Assembly: GCF_014646355.1 (NCBI RefSeq)
Contig: NZ_BMNH01000001.1
Coordinates: 258,615 to 322,614 of the forward strand
Origin: Nonomuraea cavernae
Lineage (GTDB): Bacteria > Actinomycetota > Actinomycetes > Streptosporangiales > Streptosporangiaceae
Reading direction: 5' to 3'
DNA length: 64,000 nt
Shown: positions 56,323 through 64,000 of the stretch, piece by piece
How positions within the stretch are numbered: position 1 is the stretch's first letter
How the letters are laid out: each line of letters opens with the position of its first letter
Made by a program: the position numbers and the translations under genes
The notes under the pieces: model-generated
Databases searched by the model: none
Told to the model about the DNA's origin: nothing
The model's input: the letters and a program-made list of their open reading frames with translations, nothing else

Positions 56323-56978
56323 GCATCGGGGTCTTTCTGGTGGACGATCATCCGACGTTCCGCGACGGGCTGCGGGTGGCGGTGGACTCGGCCGAGACGA
56401 CGCGGGTGGTCGGGGAGGCCGACACCGGCGAGGCGGCGGTCCGGGCCCTGCCGACGCTGCGGCCCGGGGCGGACGTCGTGCTCATGGACGTCAAGCTCAC
56501 GGGCTGCTCGGGGATCGAGGCCACCCGGCTCGTCGCCGGCGGCGCCGGGGCTCCGCACGTGCTCGTGATATCCGCCGCCGACGACGACGAGGTGGTCCTC
56601 GGGGCGCTGCGCGCGGGCGCGAAGGGCTTCCTCGACAAGGCGACCTCGCGCGACGACCTGCTGCACGGCATTCACCTGGTGGCCAAGGGCGGCGCGGTCT
56701 TCAGCCCGCACGTCGCCTCCCGGCTGACCACGTACTTCTCCGCGATCGGGCAGGTGCCGGGGCGCGTGGCGTTCCCCGAGCTCACCGACCGCGAGACGGA
56801 GATCCTCGACCTGCTCGCGCGTGGTCACGACAACCGCGACATCTCCCGCCAGCTGGTGCTGGCCGAGAAGACCATCCGCAACCACATCACGCGCATCTTC
56901 ATGAAGCTGGACGTCAGCGACCGCACGACGGCGGCGTTACGCGCCAGGAACGCCGGCCTGGGGCTCGATCCGGCCTAG
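56319..56978 (+). CDS. NarL/FixJ-type response regulator
   Basis: The 219-residue protein has a receiver domain (VFLVDDHPTFRDGLRVAV, phospho-Asp in VVLMDVKLTGCSGIEATRLV, conserved Lys in GFLDKATSRDDLL) and a LuxR-type helix-turn-helix (LTDRETEILDLLARGHDNRD, then ISRQLVLAEKTIRNHITRIF). It is the cognate partner of the preceding kinase. Confidence 0.95.
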   Translation: MSIGVFLVDDHPTFRDGLRVAVDSAETTRVVGEADTGEAAVRALPTLRPGADVVLMDVKLTGCSGIEATRLVAGGAGAPHVLVISAADDDEVVLGALRAGAKGFLDKATSRDDLLHGIHLVAKGGAVFSPHVASRLTTYFSAIGQVPGRVAFPELTDRETEILDLLARGHDNRDISRQLVLAEKTIRNHITRIFMKLDVSDRTTAALRARNAGLGLDPA

Positions 56979-57089
56979 ACCTCGGCCGCGAATCAGGGAC
57001 CGGGTCGGGACCTGGCTCCCACGAATCCGGGACAACGGGACGCCTACGTTGAGGAATGTCCAACGACAGGCGACCCAAGGGCTTCGGAT

Positions 57090-57740
57090 ATGACGATTTA
57101 TCTGGACTCAGCGGATCGAGACGACGTCCACGCGGCCGTACGTCTCGCCTTCGTGCACGGAATCACCACCAATCCCACGCTCATGCGCGCGGTGACCAAG
57201 GACCCGCTGGAGCACGCGAAGCAACTGCTCTCCGACACGGAGCTCAGGGAGTTCTACTACCAGCCGTGCGGCGCGTACGGCGGCCTGGTGGAAGAGGCCG
57301 AGATGGCCTGGTCGCTGGCCCCGGACCGGGTCATCCTCAAGATCCCGGCGACCACCGCCGGTCTCACGATGGCCAGGAGCCTGATCGACCGGGGCATCCC
57401 CGTCGCGCTGACCGCCGCCCAGACGCCCAACGCGATGATCGCCGCCGAGGCGGCCGGCTGCGTCGCGGTCATCCCCTACGTCGACCGCGCCCTGCGCGAC
57501 CACGGGACCGACAGTCACCTGGTCTCGGCCCTGGCCCGGGTCAGGAAGGGCGGCACCCGGATCGTCGCGGCCTCGGTGAAGAACGCCGGCCAGTTCACCC
57601 AGGCGTACCTCGACGGAGCCGACGCGGTGACCGCGCCGCTGGCCGTACTGGAGCAGGTGCTGGAGCACCCGGCCGCGCTGGAGGCCGAGCGGGCGTTCGC
57701 CGAGGAGTACCGCGTGGAGCAGCCGATCGAGAGGGGCTGA
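57090..57740 (+). CDS. Transaldolase/fructose-6-phosphate aldolase-like protein (TalC type)
   Basis: The 216-residue protein matches the short, single-barrel transaldolase subfamily: MTIYLDSADRDDVHAAVRLA, FVHGITTNPTLMRAV, and VILKIPATTAGLTMARSLID, where the lysine of LKIP forms the Schiff base. TAAQTPNAMIAAEAAGC and ADAVTAPLAVLEQVLEHP complete the barrel. Such enzymes cleave or join sugar phosphates with dihydroxyacetone- or related donors. It is first in a compact four-gene operon; AAGGG precedes the ATG. Confidence 0.88.
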   Translation: MTIYLDSADRDDVHAAVRLAFVHGITTNPTLMRAVTKDPLEHAKQLLSDTELREFYYQPCGAYGGLVEEAEMAWSLAPDRVILKIPATTAGLTMARSLIDRGIPVALTAAQTPNAMIAAEAAGCVAVIPYVDRALRDHGTDSHLVSALARVRKGGTRIVAASVKNAGQFTQAYLDGADAVTAPLAVLEQVLEHPAALEAERAFAEEYRVEQPIERG

Positions 57741-57741
57741 C

Positions 57742-58452
57742 ATGTACGAGGCAGTGCTGTTCGACATGGACGGGGTCATCGTCGACACCGAGCACTCGGT
57801 GACCGAGTTCTGGCAGCGGCTGGCCCGGTCCGAGGGCTTCTCGATCGCCCCCGACGACCTGGAGCGGCATGTCTACGGGCATCGCGCGGACCACACGCTC
57901 CGCGAGCTGTTCCCCGGCATCTCGCCCGACCGGTACGGCGAGGTCTACCAGCGGCTGCGCGAGAACCAGGAGAGCCTGCGCTACACCGCCATCCCGGGAG
58001 TGCTGAGGCTGCTGGCCGAGCTGAGCGACGCGCGCGTCCCGGTCGCCCTGGTCACCGGCGCGCAGGACTGGAAGGCGGCGGAGGTGCTCGGCCAGCTGGA
58101 CCTGGCCGACACCTTCGACGTGCTGATCTGCGCGGACGACGTGGCACTGGGCAAGCCGCATCCGGCCTGCTACCAGCTGGCCGCCGAGCGCCTGTCGGCC
58201 GCGATCGGCGACTGCCTGGTGTTCGAGGACGCGATCAGCGGCGTGACCTCCGCCGTCACCGCCGGCGCCGCCTGCGTGGCGCTCGCCGCGCCGCACCGCG
58301 CCGCCCAGGTGATCGAGGCGGGCGCCTCGACCGTCGTACGGGACTTCGAGCGGATCTCCTTCGACCCGTACGAGCACCTGCTGCGGGTCGGCGGCCAGAC
58401 GGGCTTCCCGTTCACGACCGCCCGCGAGAGCCGCCGTCTCCGCGCCAACTGA
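57742..58452 (+). CDS. HAD superfamily phosphatase (beta-phosphoglucomutase-like)
   Basis: The 236-residue protein shows HAD motifs I-IV: VLFDMDGVIVDTEH (nucleophile Asp), VALVTGAQ (Thr), KPHPACYQLA (Lys) and VFEDAISGVTSAVTAGA (acidic pair), with an alpha-helical cap after motif I. It starts one base after the TalC-like stop. It likely dephosphorylates, or isomerises, a sugar phosphate made by the neighbouring aldolases. Confidence 0.93.
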   Translation: MYEAVLFDMDGVIVDTEHSVTEFWQRLARSEGFSIAPDDLERHVYGHRADHTLRELFPGISPDRYGEVYQRLRENQESLRYTAIPGVLRLLAELSDARVPVALVTGAQDWKAAEVLGQLDLADTFDVLICADDVALGKPHPACYQLAAERLSAAIGDCLVFEDAISGVTSAVTAGAACVALAAPHRAAQVIEAGASTVVRDFERISFDPYEHLLRVGGQTGFPFTTARESRRLRAN

Positions 58453-58483
58453 CTGACCGGCCTGATCCGGAAGGGGTCAACTC

Positions 58484-60511
58484 ATGGACGAGCTGTTCGT
58501 GCCACCGGTGGACCGCTGGGAGCCGGAGGCCGCCCAGTTAACGGGCAGGGACGCGGTGCTGCACCGCTCTCACCTCGTCGGGGCCGACCCGGCGCTGACC
58601 AAGGAGGGCGGCGGCAACTTCTCGGCCAAGGGCATCGTCTCCGACCACCGCCACCGCATCACCCGGGTGCTCTGGATGAGCGCGTGGGGCTGTGACGGCG
58701 CCGCGACCACCCCGGCCGACTTTCCCGCGCTGCGCCTGGATGACCTGCTCGAACTCCGCGCCTCGGGCCCGCTGAGCGAGAACGGGATGATCGACTACCT
58801 GGTCGACTGCGGCCTGCGCGGGGAGCAGCGACGCCCGGGCATCGAGACCCTGACCCACGCGTTCATCCCGTACCCCCATGTCGACCACTGCCATCCTGAC
58901 GCGGTCATCGCGCTCACGTCGTTCCCCGGCGGGCGGCAGGCGGCGGACGCGGAGTTCGGCGACGAGGCGATCTGGTTCGACTACCGGCAGTTCGACGTGG
59001 GCGTGGCCCGCGAGCTGGCCGACCGGATCGCCGCCAGACCGGGCTGCCGGTTCGTGCTGCTGGCCAACCACGGGCTCTTCACCTGGGCGGACTCCAGCGA
59101 GGAGTGCTACCGCAACTCGCTGGAAGCCGTCGAACGGGCCACGCGGGCGGTGCGGAAGGCGGTGCGGCGTCCGCCGGACCTCGGCGGCCAGTCGGTGAGC
59201 CCGCCGGCTCCCGAGGTCGCGACGGACCTGCTCGGCGAGTTGCTCCCGGCGATGCGCGGCGCGCTGTCGGCCGGGACCCCCGGCGTCGTCCTGCACCTGG
59301 ACCGGAGCGACGAGGCGGTGCGGTTCGCCTCCTCCGCGCGTGGTCCGCGGTGCACCCAGGACGGGCCGAGCTGCCCCGACCACCTGGTCACGGTCGGCTA
59401 CCGCCCGCTCGTCCTGGACGTCACTCCGGCCGGCACCCGCACGGAATCGAACCGCACATCGGCCGACGTCGGCGCGGAATCGAACCGCACGATGGCCGAT
59501 GTCGGCGCGGTTCTGGACGGTATCGAGCGGCACCGGCGCTGGTACAACGACTACTACGAGCGGCATGTGCCGCTCACCGCGCGGGGCCTGGGCAGGCGCG
59601 GTGACGCGCCCCGGGCGATCGTGCTGCCCGGCCTCGGCGCGGTGACGGCCGGGCCGGACGCGGCGAAGGCCCGGCTGTGCGCCGACCACCTCGCCCAGAC
59701 GATGACCGTGATCCGGGCGGCCGACGCGGCCGGCGGCTACGTGTCGCTGTCCGAGGCGCAGGGCGCCGCCGACGAGTACTGGCCGCTGATGCGGCTGAAG
59801 CCCCAGCTCCGGCCGCCGGACGGGCCGCTGGCCGGGAAGGTCTTCCTCGTCGCCGCCTCCGACGAGGCCTGCGCCACCACCGTCGCCGACCGGCTGGCCG
59901 CGTCCGGCGCGCACGTCGCCCTGGCCGCCGAGCTGCCCCGGCGACAGGCCGGGATGGCGGCCTCGGCCGCCGAGATCTGCGCGCGGCACGGCGAGCGGCG
60001 GGCCGTCGCCCTGCCGTCGCCCGCCTCCGACCCGGAGGCGGCCGTGCGGGACGCGGTGCTGGCCTACGGCGGGTTCGACGTCTTCATCGACCTGACTCGC
60101 TCGGGCGGCCTGGCGTCCGCCGCGCTCGCCGTCTTCGACCGTCAGCGCCGCCGTGGCTCGGTCCTGCTGGCCCGCGACGGGCGGACCGCCGGCGAGCTGG
60201 AGCTGGAGATCGGCCGTCTGGAGGCGGACGCGGAGGGCCGGTTCGGCCTGACGGTCAACGCCGTCGCGACCGCCGATCCGGTGGCCGTCGCCGAGGCGGC
60301 CCTGTTCCTCGCCGGACCGGTCTTCGGGCCGGTGAGCGACACCTGGGACGGCACGGTGCTCTTCCCGAGGCGGGCTCCCGACCTCGCACACCACACGGTC
60401 CAGGCGACCGCCCACGACCTCCCTCACGAGACGGCGCACGACCCGGCTCACGAGACCGCTCACGACATTCACGACGACACGATCCACGACAACACAAGGG
60501 GATCCAGATGA
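58484..60511 (+). CDS. Class II aldolase/SDR-like fusion (rhamnulose-phosphate aldolase/dehydrogenase type)
   Basis: The 675-residue protein has an N-terminal class II aldolase domain (residues ~20-230) with THAFIPYPHVDHCHPDAVIA (metal histidines) and VLLANHGLFTWADSSEECYR. The C-terminal SDR-like domain (from ~440, LAGKVFLVAASDEACATTVA) lacks a recognisable GxxxGxG and YxxxK. It is therefore probably catalytically altered, although it ends with the typical AEAALFLAGPVFGPVSDTW. A His/Asp-rich tail (9 histidines in the last 45 residues) follows. It also holds an 11-residue tandem repeat. Its stop overlaps the next start (ATGA). Confidence 0.87.
   Translation: MDELFVPPVDRWEPEAAQLTGRDAVLHRSHLVGADPALTKEGGGNFSAKGIVSDHRHRITRVLWMSAWGCDGAATTPADFPALRLDDLLELRASGPLSENGMIDYLVDCGLRGEQRRPGIETLTHAFIPYPHVDHCHPDAVIALTSFPGGRQAADAEFGDEAIWFDYRQFDVGVARELADRIAARPGCRFVLLANHGLFTWADSSEECYRNSLEAVERATRAVRKAVRRPPDLGGQSVSPPAPEVATDLLGELLPAMRGALSAGTPGVVLHLDRSDEAVRFASSARGPRCTQDGPSCPDHLVTVGYRPLVLDVTPAGTRTESNRTSADVGAESNRTMADVGAVLDGIERHRRWYNDYYERHVPLTARGLGRRGDAPRAIVLPGLGAVTAGPDAAKARLCADHLAQTMTVIRAADAAGGYVSLSEAQGAADEYWPLMRLKPQLRPPDGPLAGKVFLVAASDEACATTVADRLAASGAHVALAAELPRRQAGMAASAAEICARHGERRAVALPSPASDPEAAVRDAVLAYGGFDVFIDLTRSGGLASAALAVFDRQRRRGSVLLARDGRTAGELELEIGRLEADAEGRFGLTVNAVATADPVAVAEAALFLAGPVFGPVSDTWDGTVLFPRRAPDLAHHTVQATAHDLPHETAHDPAHETAHDIHDDTIHDNTRGSR
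59441..59506. repeat. Two tandem 33-bp units in the aldolase/SDR gene
   Basis: The units at 59441-59473 and 59474-59506 differ at only a few bases and encode (T/A)ESNRT(S/M)ADVG twice, in the linker between the aldolase and SDR-like domains. Confidence 0.88.
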
Positions 60512-63500
60512 CGATCGAGAAGCTGACCACGCTGGACGGCCTGGTGCCGCCGGATCAGCACCTGCTGGCGTCGTGCTTCGACGCGCACCACACGATCGGC
60601 GGCGGACTGTTCGCGATCAACGGCTCGGTCGAGGAGATCGACCGGGTGTCGAGCACCGGCCTGTTCGCGGCGGACGGCCTGCTGTTCCGGTGCCTGTGGA
60701 GCGCCGAGGGCAGCCCGGCCGAGCTGGTCGCGTACGACGAGACGGGGGTACGGCGGTACCACCGGCTGGACGACGTCTCCACGCCGCACGACATCCTGGT
60801 CGTGGACGGCCAGGTGCTGGTGGTGGCGACCACCCAGAACGAGGTGCAGTGCGTCGCGCCCGACGGTGAGATCGCGTGGCGCTGGCGGGCGCCCGGCGAG
60901 GTCGACAGCTGGCACCTGAACAGCCTGGCCCTGGCCGGTGACCGGGTCGTGGTGTGCGGGTTCGGCCCGTTCCTGCGCCGTCGCGGCTGGGACGAGAGCG
61001 GCAAGCCCACCACCGGCCAGGTCGTGCACCTCGACACCGGCGAGCCGGTGCTCAAGGGGCTGCGCGCCCCGCACAACCCGTGGTACGGCGACGGTGTGTG
61101 GCTGGTCTGCGACTCGGCCGAAGGCGAGATCGTGGAGATCTCCGACGCCACCCGCAAGGAGACCAGGCGGCTGAGCCTGCCCGGCTGGCCGCGTGGCCTG
61201 GTGGTGACGGACGACCACCTGTTCGTCGGGGTCAGCCCGCACCGGTACATCACCGACTCGGTGGAGACGGCGGCGGTGGCCGTGGTGGACCGCGCCGACT
61301 GGAGCGTGATCGGGCTGGTGGACCTGCCCGCGCGCGAGGTGTACGCGCTCACGCTCGCCCCGTCGCCGCTCGCCGAGGGCGCCAGGCAGGGCTTCGACGC
61401 CAACCACACCCGGGTGCACGAGCAGGGCCAGCGGCAGCTCTTCGACCGGCTCGGCAGGCAGCCGAAACGGCTCTGGGCGGTCGGCGACCCGCTGGCCGTC
61501 GAGGACTGCCGGGCGAGCATCACCGTGGCCGAGCTCGCGGACGAGCAGGTCGAGGCCGACAGCCTGATCACGGTGGACTGCCGGATCCGCAACACCGGAG
61601 CCGGCGTGCTGACCCCCGCCCCGCCGTTCCCGGTCCGGGTGCTGCACCGCTGGTACGACGCGGACGGCCAGGTGGTCTCGACGCAGCCGATCACGGTGCC
61701 GCTGCCCCGGTCGCTGCCGCCGGAGGCGATCGCCCGGGTGCCCATCCGGGCGCGCACGCCTTCCGAGCTGGGCGACTACCGGCTGCGGATCACCCTCGTG
61801 CAGGACGGCGGCGTGCCGTTCGACGAGCTGGACGAGCAGTGCGCCGCCGACGTCGGCATCAGCGTGGTCGCCGAGAACGCCGCCTACGGGGCGCTCGGGG
61901 ACTTCGGGCTCTACCCGGCCGAGGTACGGGCCGCGCGTACGGCCGGCGGCACGGTCCACGACCTGGTCCGAGCCCTGTTGACCCGTCCGACCGGCGGCGT
62001 CAACGGCCTGGCCGTGGGGCTGATCGAGGACGCCGGGCGGCCCGCGTTCGTCAAGGCGCTGGCCTCGGCGCTCAAGGCGTCGGCCGCCTCGCTCGAACAC
62101 GTCGTCGACGACGCCATTCCCGACGCCGGTGACGTGCTGCTGACCGGCGCCGAGGCGGTCGGGCTCATGCTGCGCCGCTCCGGCGTGAACGTGGCGTTCG
62201 CCTACGCCGGCACCTCCGAGCTGGTCATGTGCGACGCGATGGCCCGGCTGGGCCTGCTCGTCAACGGGCGCGGCGACCGGGAGTCCCTCTTCCAGGCCGG
62301 GGGCGCCAGCCGGCTGCGGCCGGGCAACGGCGCGGCCGTCCTGCACGGCGCCCGTGGCCTGACCAACGCGCTCGGCGCGCTGGCCGACCTGCGCCGCAAC
62401 GAGATCGGCACGGTCGCCGTGGTCGGGCTGCCGTCCACCGGCTCCCAGCCGTTCCTGCCGCCGCACGCCGAGCCGGACCTCGTGCCGGTCTCGGGCGCCT
62501 TCGCCAAGTCGTGGCGTGAGCTGCGCGCCGTTCCCAAGGAGCCGGGCGAGCGCCGGCCGGCGGTGGAGGCGCTGGTCGAGGCGGTCGAGGCGGCGATCGA
62601 CGACGCGAAGAGCGCACCGTACGGACCGGCGCTCGTGGCCGTGCCGCAGGACGTGGCGGAGGCCGCCTGGGTGCCGCTCGACGCGCTGCCCGGAAGGGGC
62701 GGCTCGGGCGGCGACGCCGCCCGGGACGACGGGGCGCTCCGCGCGGCCACGGCGTTACTCGCCGAGGCCCGCCGGCCGGTGGTCTTCGTCGACGACTACG
62801 CGCTGCTCCATGACGGCGCGGTGCCCGCGCTCGCGGCGTTCTGCGAGCGGACCGGCGCACCGGTGCTCCAGGTGAAGTACCGCCGCGGCCCGATGCTGTT
62901 CGAGCGGATCAGCGATAGCCAGGTCCCGGGGTTCCTCGGCTGGTACGACCCGGCCGACCCCGCGCACCGCGAGGTGCTGGAGAGCGCCGACCTGCTGATC
63001 ACCGTCGAGGACCGCAACATGTATCCCCGCGTCGTCGGGGAGCTGCCCGGCTGCCGCAAGATCGCCCTCACGTCCAAGCCCGCGGCGGTCGAGAAGAACG
63101 GCTACCTGGGAGCGGACGACGCGCTCGTGCACGCGGACGTGGTGGCGTCGCTACGCGATCTCACCGCCGCCGCGCCCGGTCACGACGGTTCGGCCCCCTG
63201 GTACGCCGGCATCGCGACCGGCGAGCGGGCGCCCGCCGCCCCGGACCTGACGCCTCCGGAGGAGGCCGCGACGCTGCGCACCGGGATCGCCCGGACCATC
63301 GGCCAGGTGGCCGCCCGGCTGTCGCGGCAGGTGGTGCTCGTGGACGACAGCCAGATGTTCGGCGGGCTGCTCGCCGAGGAGTACGACGAGTTCCCGCCCG
63401 ACCTGCGCGTGGCCGGCGGCCACGGCGGCTTCGTCGGCAGCGGCATCACGCTGGCCACCGGTCTGGCCCTGGGCGAGCCCACGGCCAAGGTGATCTGCTG

Positions 63501-64000
63501 CCTGGGCGACCAGGGGTTCACCAACAGCATGCAGGGCCTGGTGAGCGCCGTGCAGGAGGCGGCGCCGGTCACGTTCCTGGTGTGCAACAACGGCGGCGCC
63601 GTGTCGCTGCGCAAGCAGTCGACTCCCTCGGGCTGGCTGGACAGCGGTCAGAACCGCTACCTGGACAACGCCGAGGGCATGCGTTACGTCGAGATCGCCA
63701 CCGCGCTCGGAGTCCGCAGCCTGCGCGTCGACCTGCGCGGCTGGCTGGACCAGGAGCACGCCGCGATGCGGCTGGAGACGTTCGCCCGGGCGCTGGACGC
63801 CATGGTCGACCATCCCGGCCCCACCATGATCGAGCTCGTCCTGCCGTCCGACCCGGAGTTCTGGACCGGCGTCTGGATCAACCAGGGTTTCGAGCAGGCC
63901 GGGAAGAAGCAGGAGCCCGTCAGGCAGCAGCCCGTCGACCAGGAGCGCGTCTCCCAGGAGCCCGTTTCCGAAGAGTCCGTCGATCAGGGGCCCGTCAAGG
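60508..64000 (+). CDS. DUF4915 (TIGR03032-like) propeller fused to a ThDP-dependent enzyme, 3' end outside the window
   Basis: The frame is open from ATG 60508 to the window end (1164 residues seen). Residues ~15-335: LLASCFDAHHTIGGGLFAIN, VVATTQNEVQCVAPDGEIAW, and DSWHLNSLALAGDRVVVCGF, a beta-propeller like DUF4915/TIGR03032 proteins. Residues ~345-450 form an Ig-like beta domain (EADSLITVDCRIRNTGAGVL). Residues ~525-1130 form an acetolactate-synthase-like ThDP enzyme: the pyrimidine domain has GDRESLFQAGGASRL with Glu592 as the likely cofactor-activating residue. The PP domain has CCLGDQGFTNSMQGLV (GDQ at 1000-1002) and VCNNGGAVS. The visible C-terminus is a QEPV-type repeat. No canonical cofactor Glu is missing, but GDG is replaced by GDQ. 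Confidence 0.85.
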   Translation, partial: MTIEKLTTLDGLVPPDQHLLASCFDAHHTIGGGLFAINGSVEEIDRVSSTGLFAADGLLFRCLWSAEGSPAELVAYDETGVRRYHRLDDVSTPHDILVVDGQVLVVATTQNEVQCVAPDGEIAWRWRAPGEVDSWHLNSLALAGDRVVVCGFGPFLRRRGWDESGKPTTGQVVHLDTGEPVLKGLRAPHNPWYGDGVWLVCDSAEGEIVEISDATRKETRRLSLPGWPRGLVVTDDHLFVGVSPHRYITDSVETAAVAVVDRADWSVIGLVDLPAREVYALTLAPSPLAEGARQGFDANHTRVHEQGQRQLFDRLGRQPKRLWAVGDPLAVEDCRASITVAELADEQVEADSLITVDCRIRNTGAGVLTPAPPFPVRVLHRWYDADGQVVSTQPITVPLPRSLPPEAIARVPIRARTPSELGDYRLRITLVQDGGVPFDELDEQCAADVGISVVAENAAYGALGDFGLYPAEVRAARTAGGTVHDLVRALLTRPTGGVNGLAVGLIEDAGRPAFVKALASALKASAASLEHVVDDAIPDAGDVLLTGAEAVGLMLRRSGVNVAFAYAGTSELVMCDAMARLGLLVNGRGDRESLFQAGGASRLRPGNGAAVLHGARGLTNALGALADLRRNEIGTVAVVGLPSTGSQPFLPPHAEPDLVPVSGAFAKSWRELRAVPKEPGERRPAVEALVEAVEAAIDDAKSAPYGPALVAVPQDVAEAAWVPLDALPGRGGSGGDAARDDGALRAATALLAEARRPVVFVDDYALLHDGAVPALAAFCERTGAPVLQVKYRRGPMLFERISDSQVPGFLGWYDPADPAHREVLESADLLITVEDRNMYPRVVGELPGCRKIALTSKPAAVEKNGYLGADDALVHADVVASLRDLTAAAPGHDGSAPWYAGIATGERAPAAPDLTPPEEAATLRTGIARTIGQVAARLSRQVVLVDDSQMFGGLLAEEYDEFPPDLRVAGGHGGFVGSGITLATGLALGEPTAKVICCLGDQGFTNSMQGLVSAVQEAAPVTFLVCNNGGAVSLRKQSTPSGWLDSGQNRYLDNAEGMRYVEIATALGVRSLRVDLRGWLDQEHAAMRLETFARALDAMVDHPGPTMIELVLPSDPEFWTGVWINQGFEQAGKKQEPVRQQPVDQERVSQEPVSEESVDQGPVK

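Overview
The window is about 64 kb of very GC-rich DNA with dense, often overlapping genes, many GTG starts and several regulator families typical of filamentous actinomycetes: a PF04672-type methyltransferase, DUF3040, a MEDS-ATPase anti-sigma-like protein, and NarL-type kinases. A member of the Streptosporangiales or a related actinomycete fits best. This is an inference from gene content, not a phylogenetic result. I saw no rRNA, tRNA, CRISPR array or intact insertion sequence.

Layout. 1-9.1 kb: the end of an aromatic ring-cleavage operon (LigB/LigA-like plus a quinone-oxidoreductase-like enzyme), a SAM methyltransferase, gdhA, a C45 acyltransferase, a GH15 glycosidase, a MEDS-ATPase protein and an NAD-dependent epimerase-like protein. 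9.1-13.2 kb: an orphan membrane histidine kinase, a broken hipA remnant and anmK. 13.4-25.9 kb: a carotenoid locus. It has a LitR/CarH-like MerR regulator and a LitS-like ECF sigma factor behind a perfect palindrome. These are followed by crtE-crtI-crtB, a plsX homologue, a crtA-like monooxygenase, a plsY homologue, and a reverse-strand block cruF - desaturase - GT2 glycosyltransferase. No lycopene cyclase is present, so an acyclic, hydroxylated, ketolated and glycosylated carotenoid is predicted. The PlsX/PlsY pair suggests acyl-phosphate-dependent acylation of it, which I have not seen described.

25.9-37.2 kb: an MMPL exporter with a divergent MarR repressor and two operator boxes; a reverse-strand paaX - AMP-ligase - MetE-like block; and a divergent livKGFHM-type ABC importer. 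A near-consensus promoter containing a palindrome sits between paaX and livK. 37.5-47.8 kb: a cytochrome oxidase subunit I, and a fluoride-resistance operon (crcB - DUF190 - crcB) under a fluoride riboswitch. After these come a STAS protein, a winged-helix regulator, a NUDIX-like protein, FUSC and AI-2E membrane proteins, a tiny GPGG membrane protein, an acyl-CoA dehydrogenase, a MerR regulator with a structured leader, and cspA.

47.8-57 kb: two secreted proteins, a stand-alone KS-AT-ACP polyketide synthase with hexapeptide repeats, a cassette of three small unrecognised genes with less GC-rich stretches, and a TetR - histidine kinase - response regulator group linked by a shared palindrome. 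57-64 kb: a tightly coupled four-gene operon (transaldolase-like, HAD phosphatase, class II aldolase/SDR fusion, and an unusual DUF4915-ThDP-enzyme fusion that runs off the window). This looks like an uncharacterised sugar or carboligation pathway.
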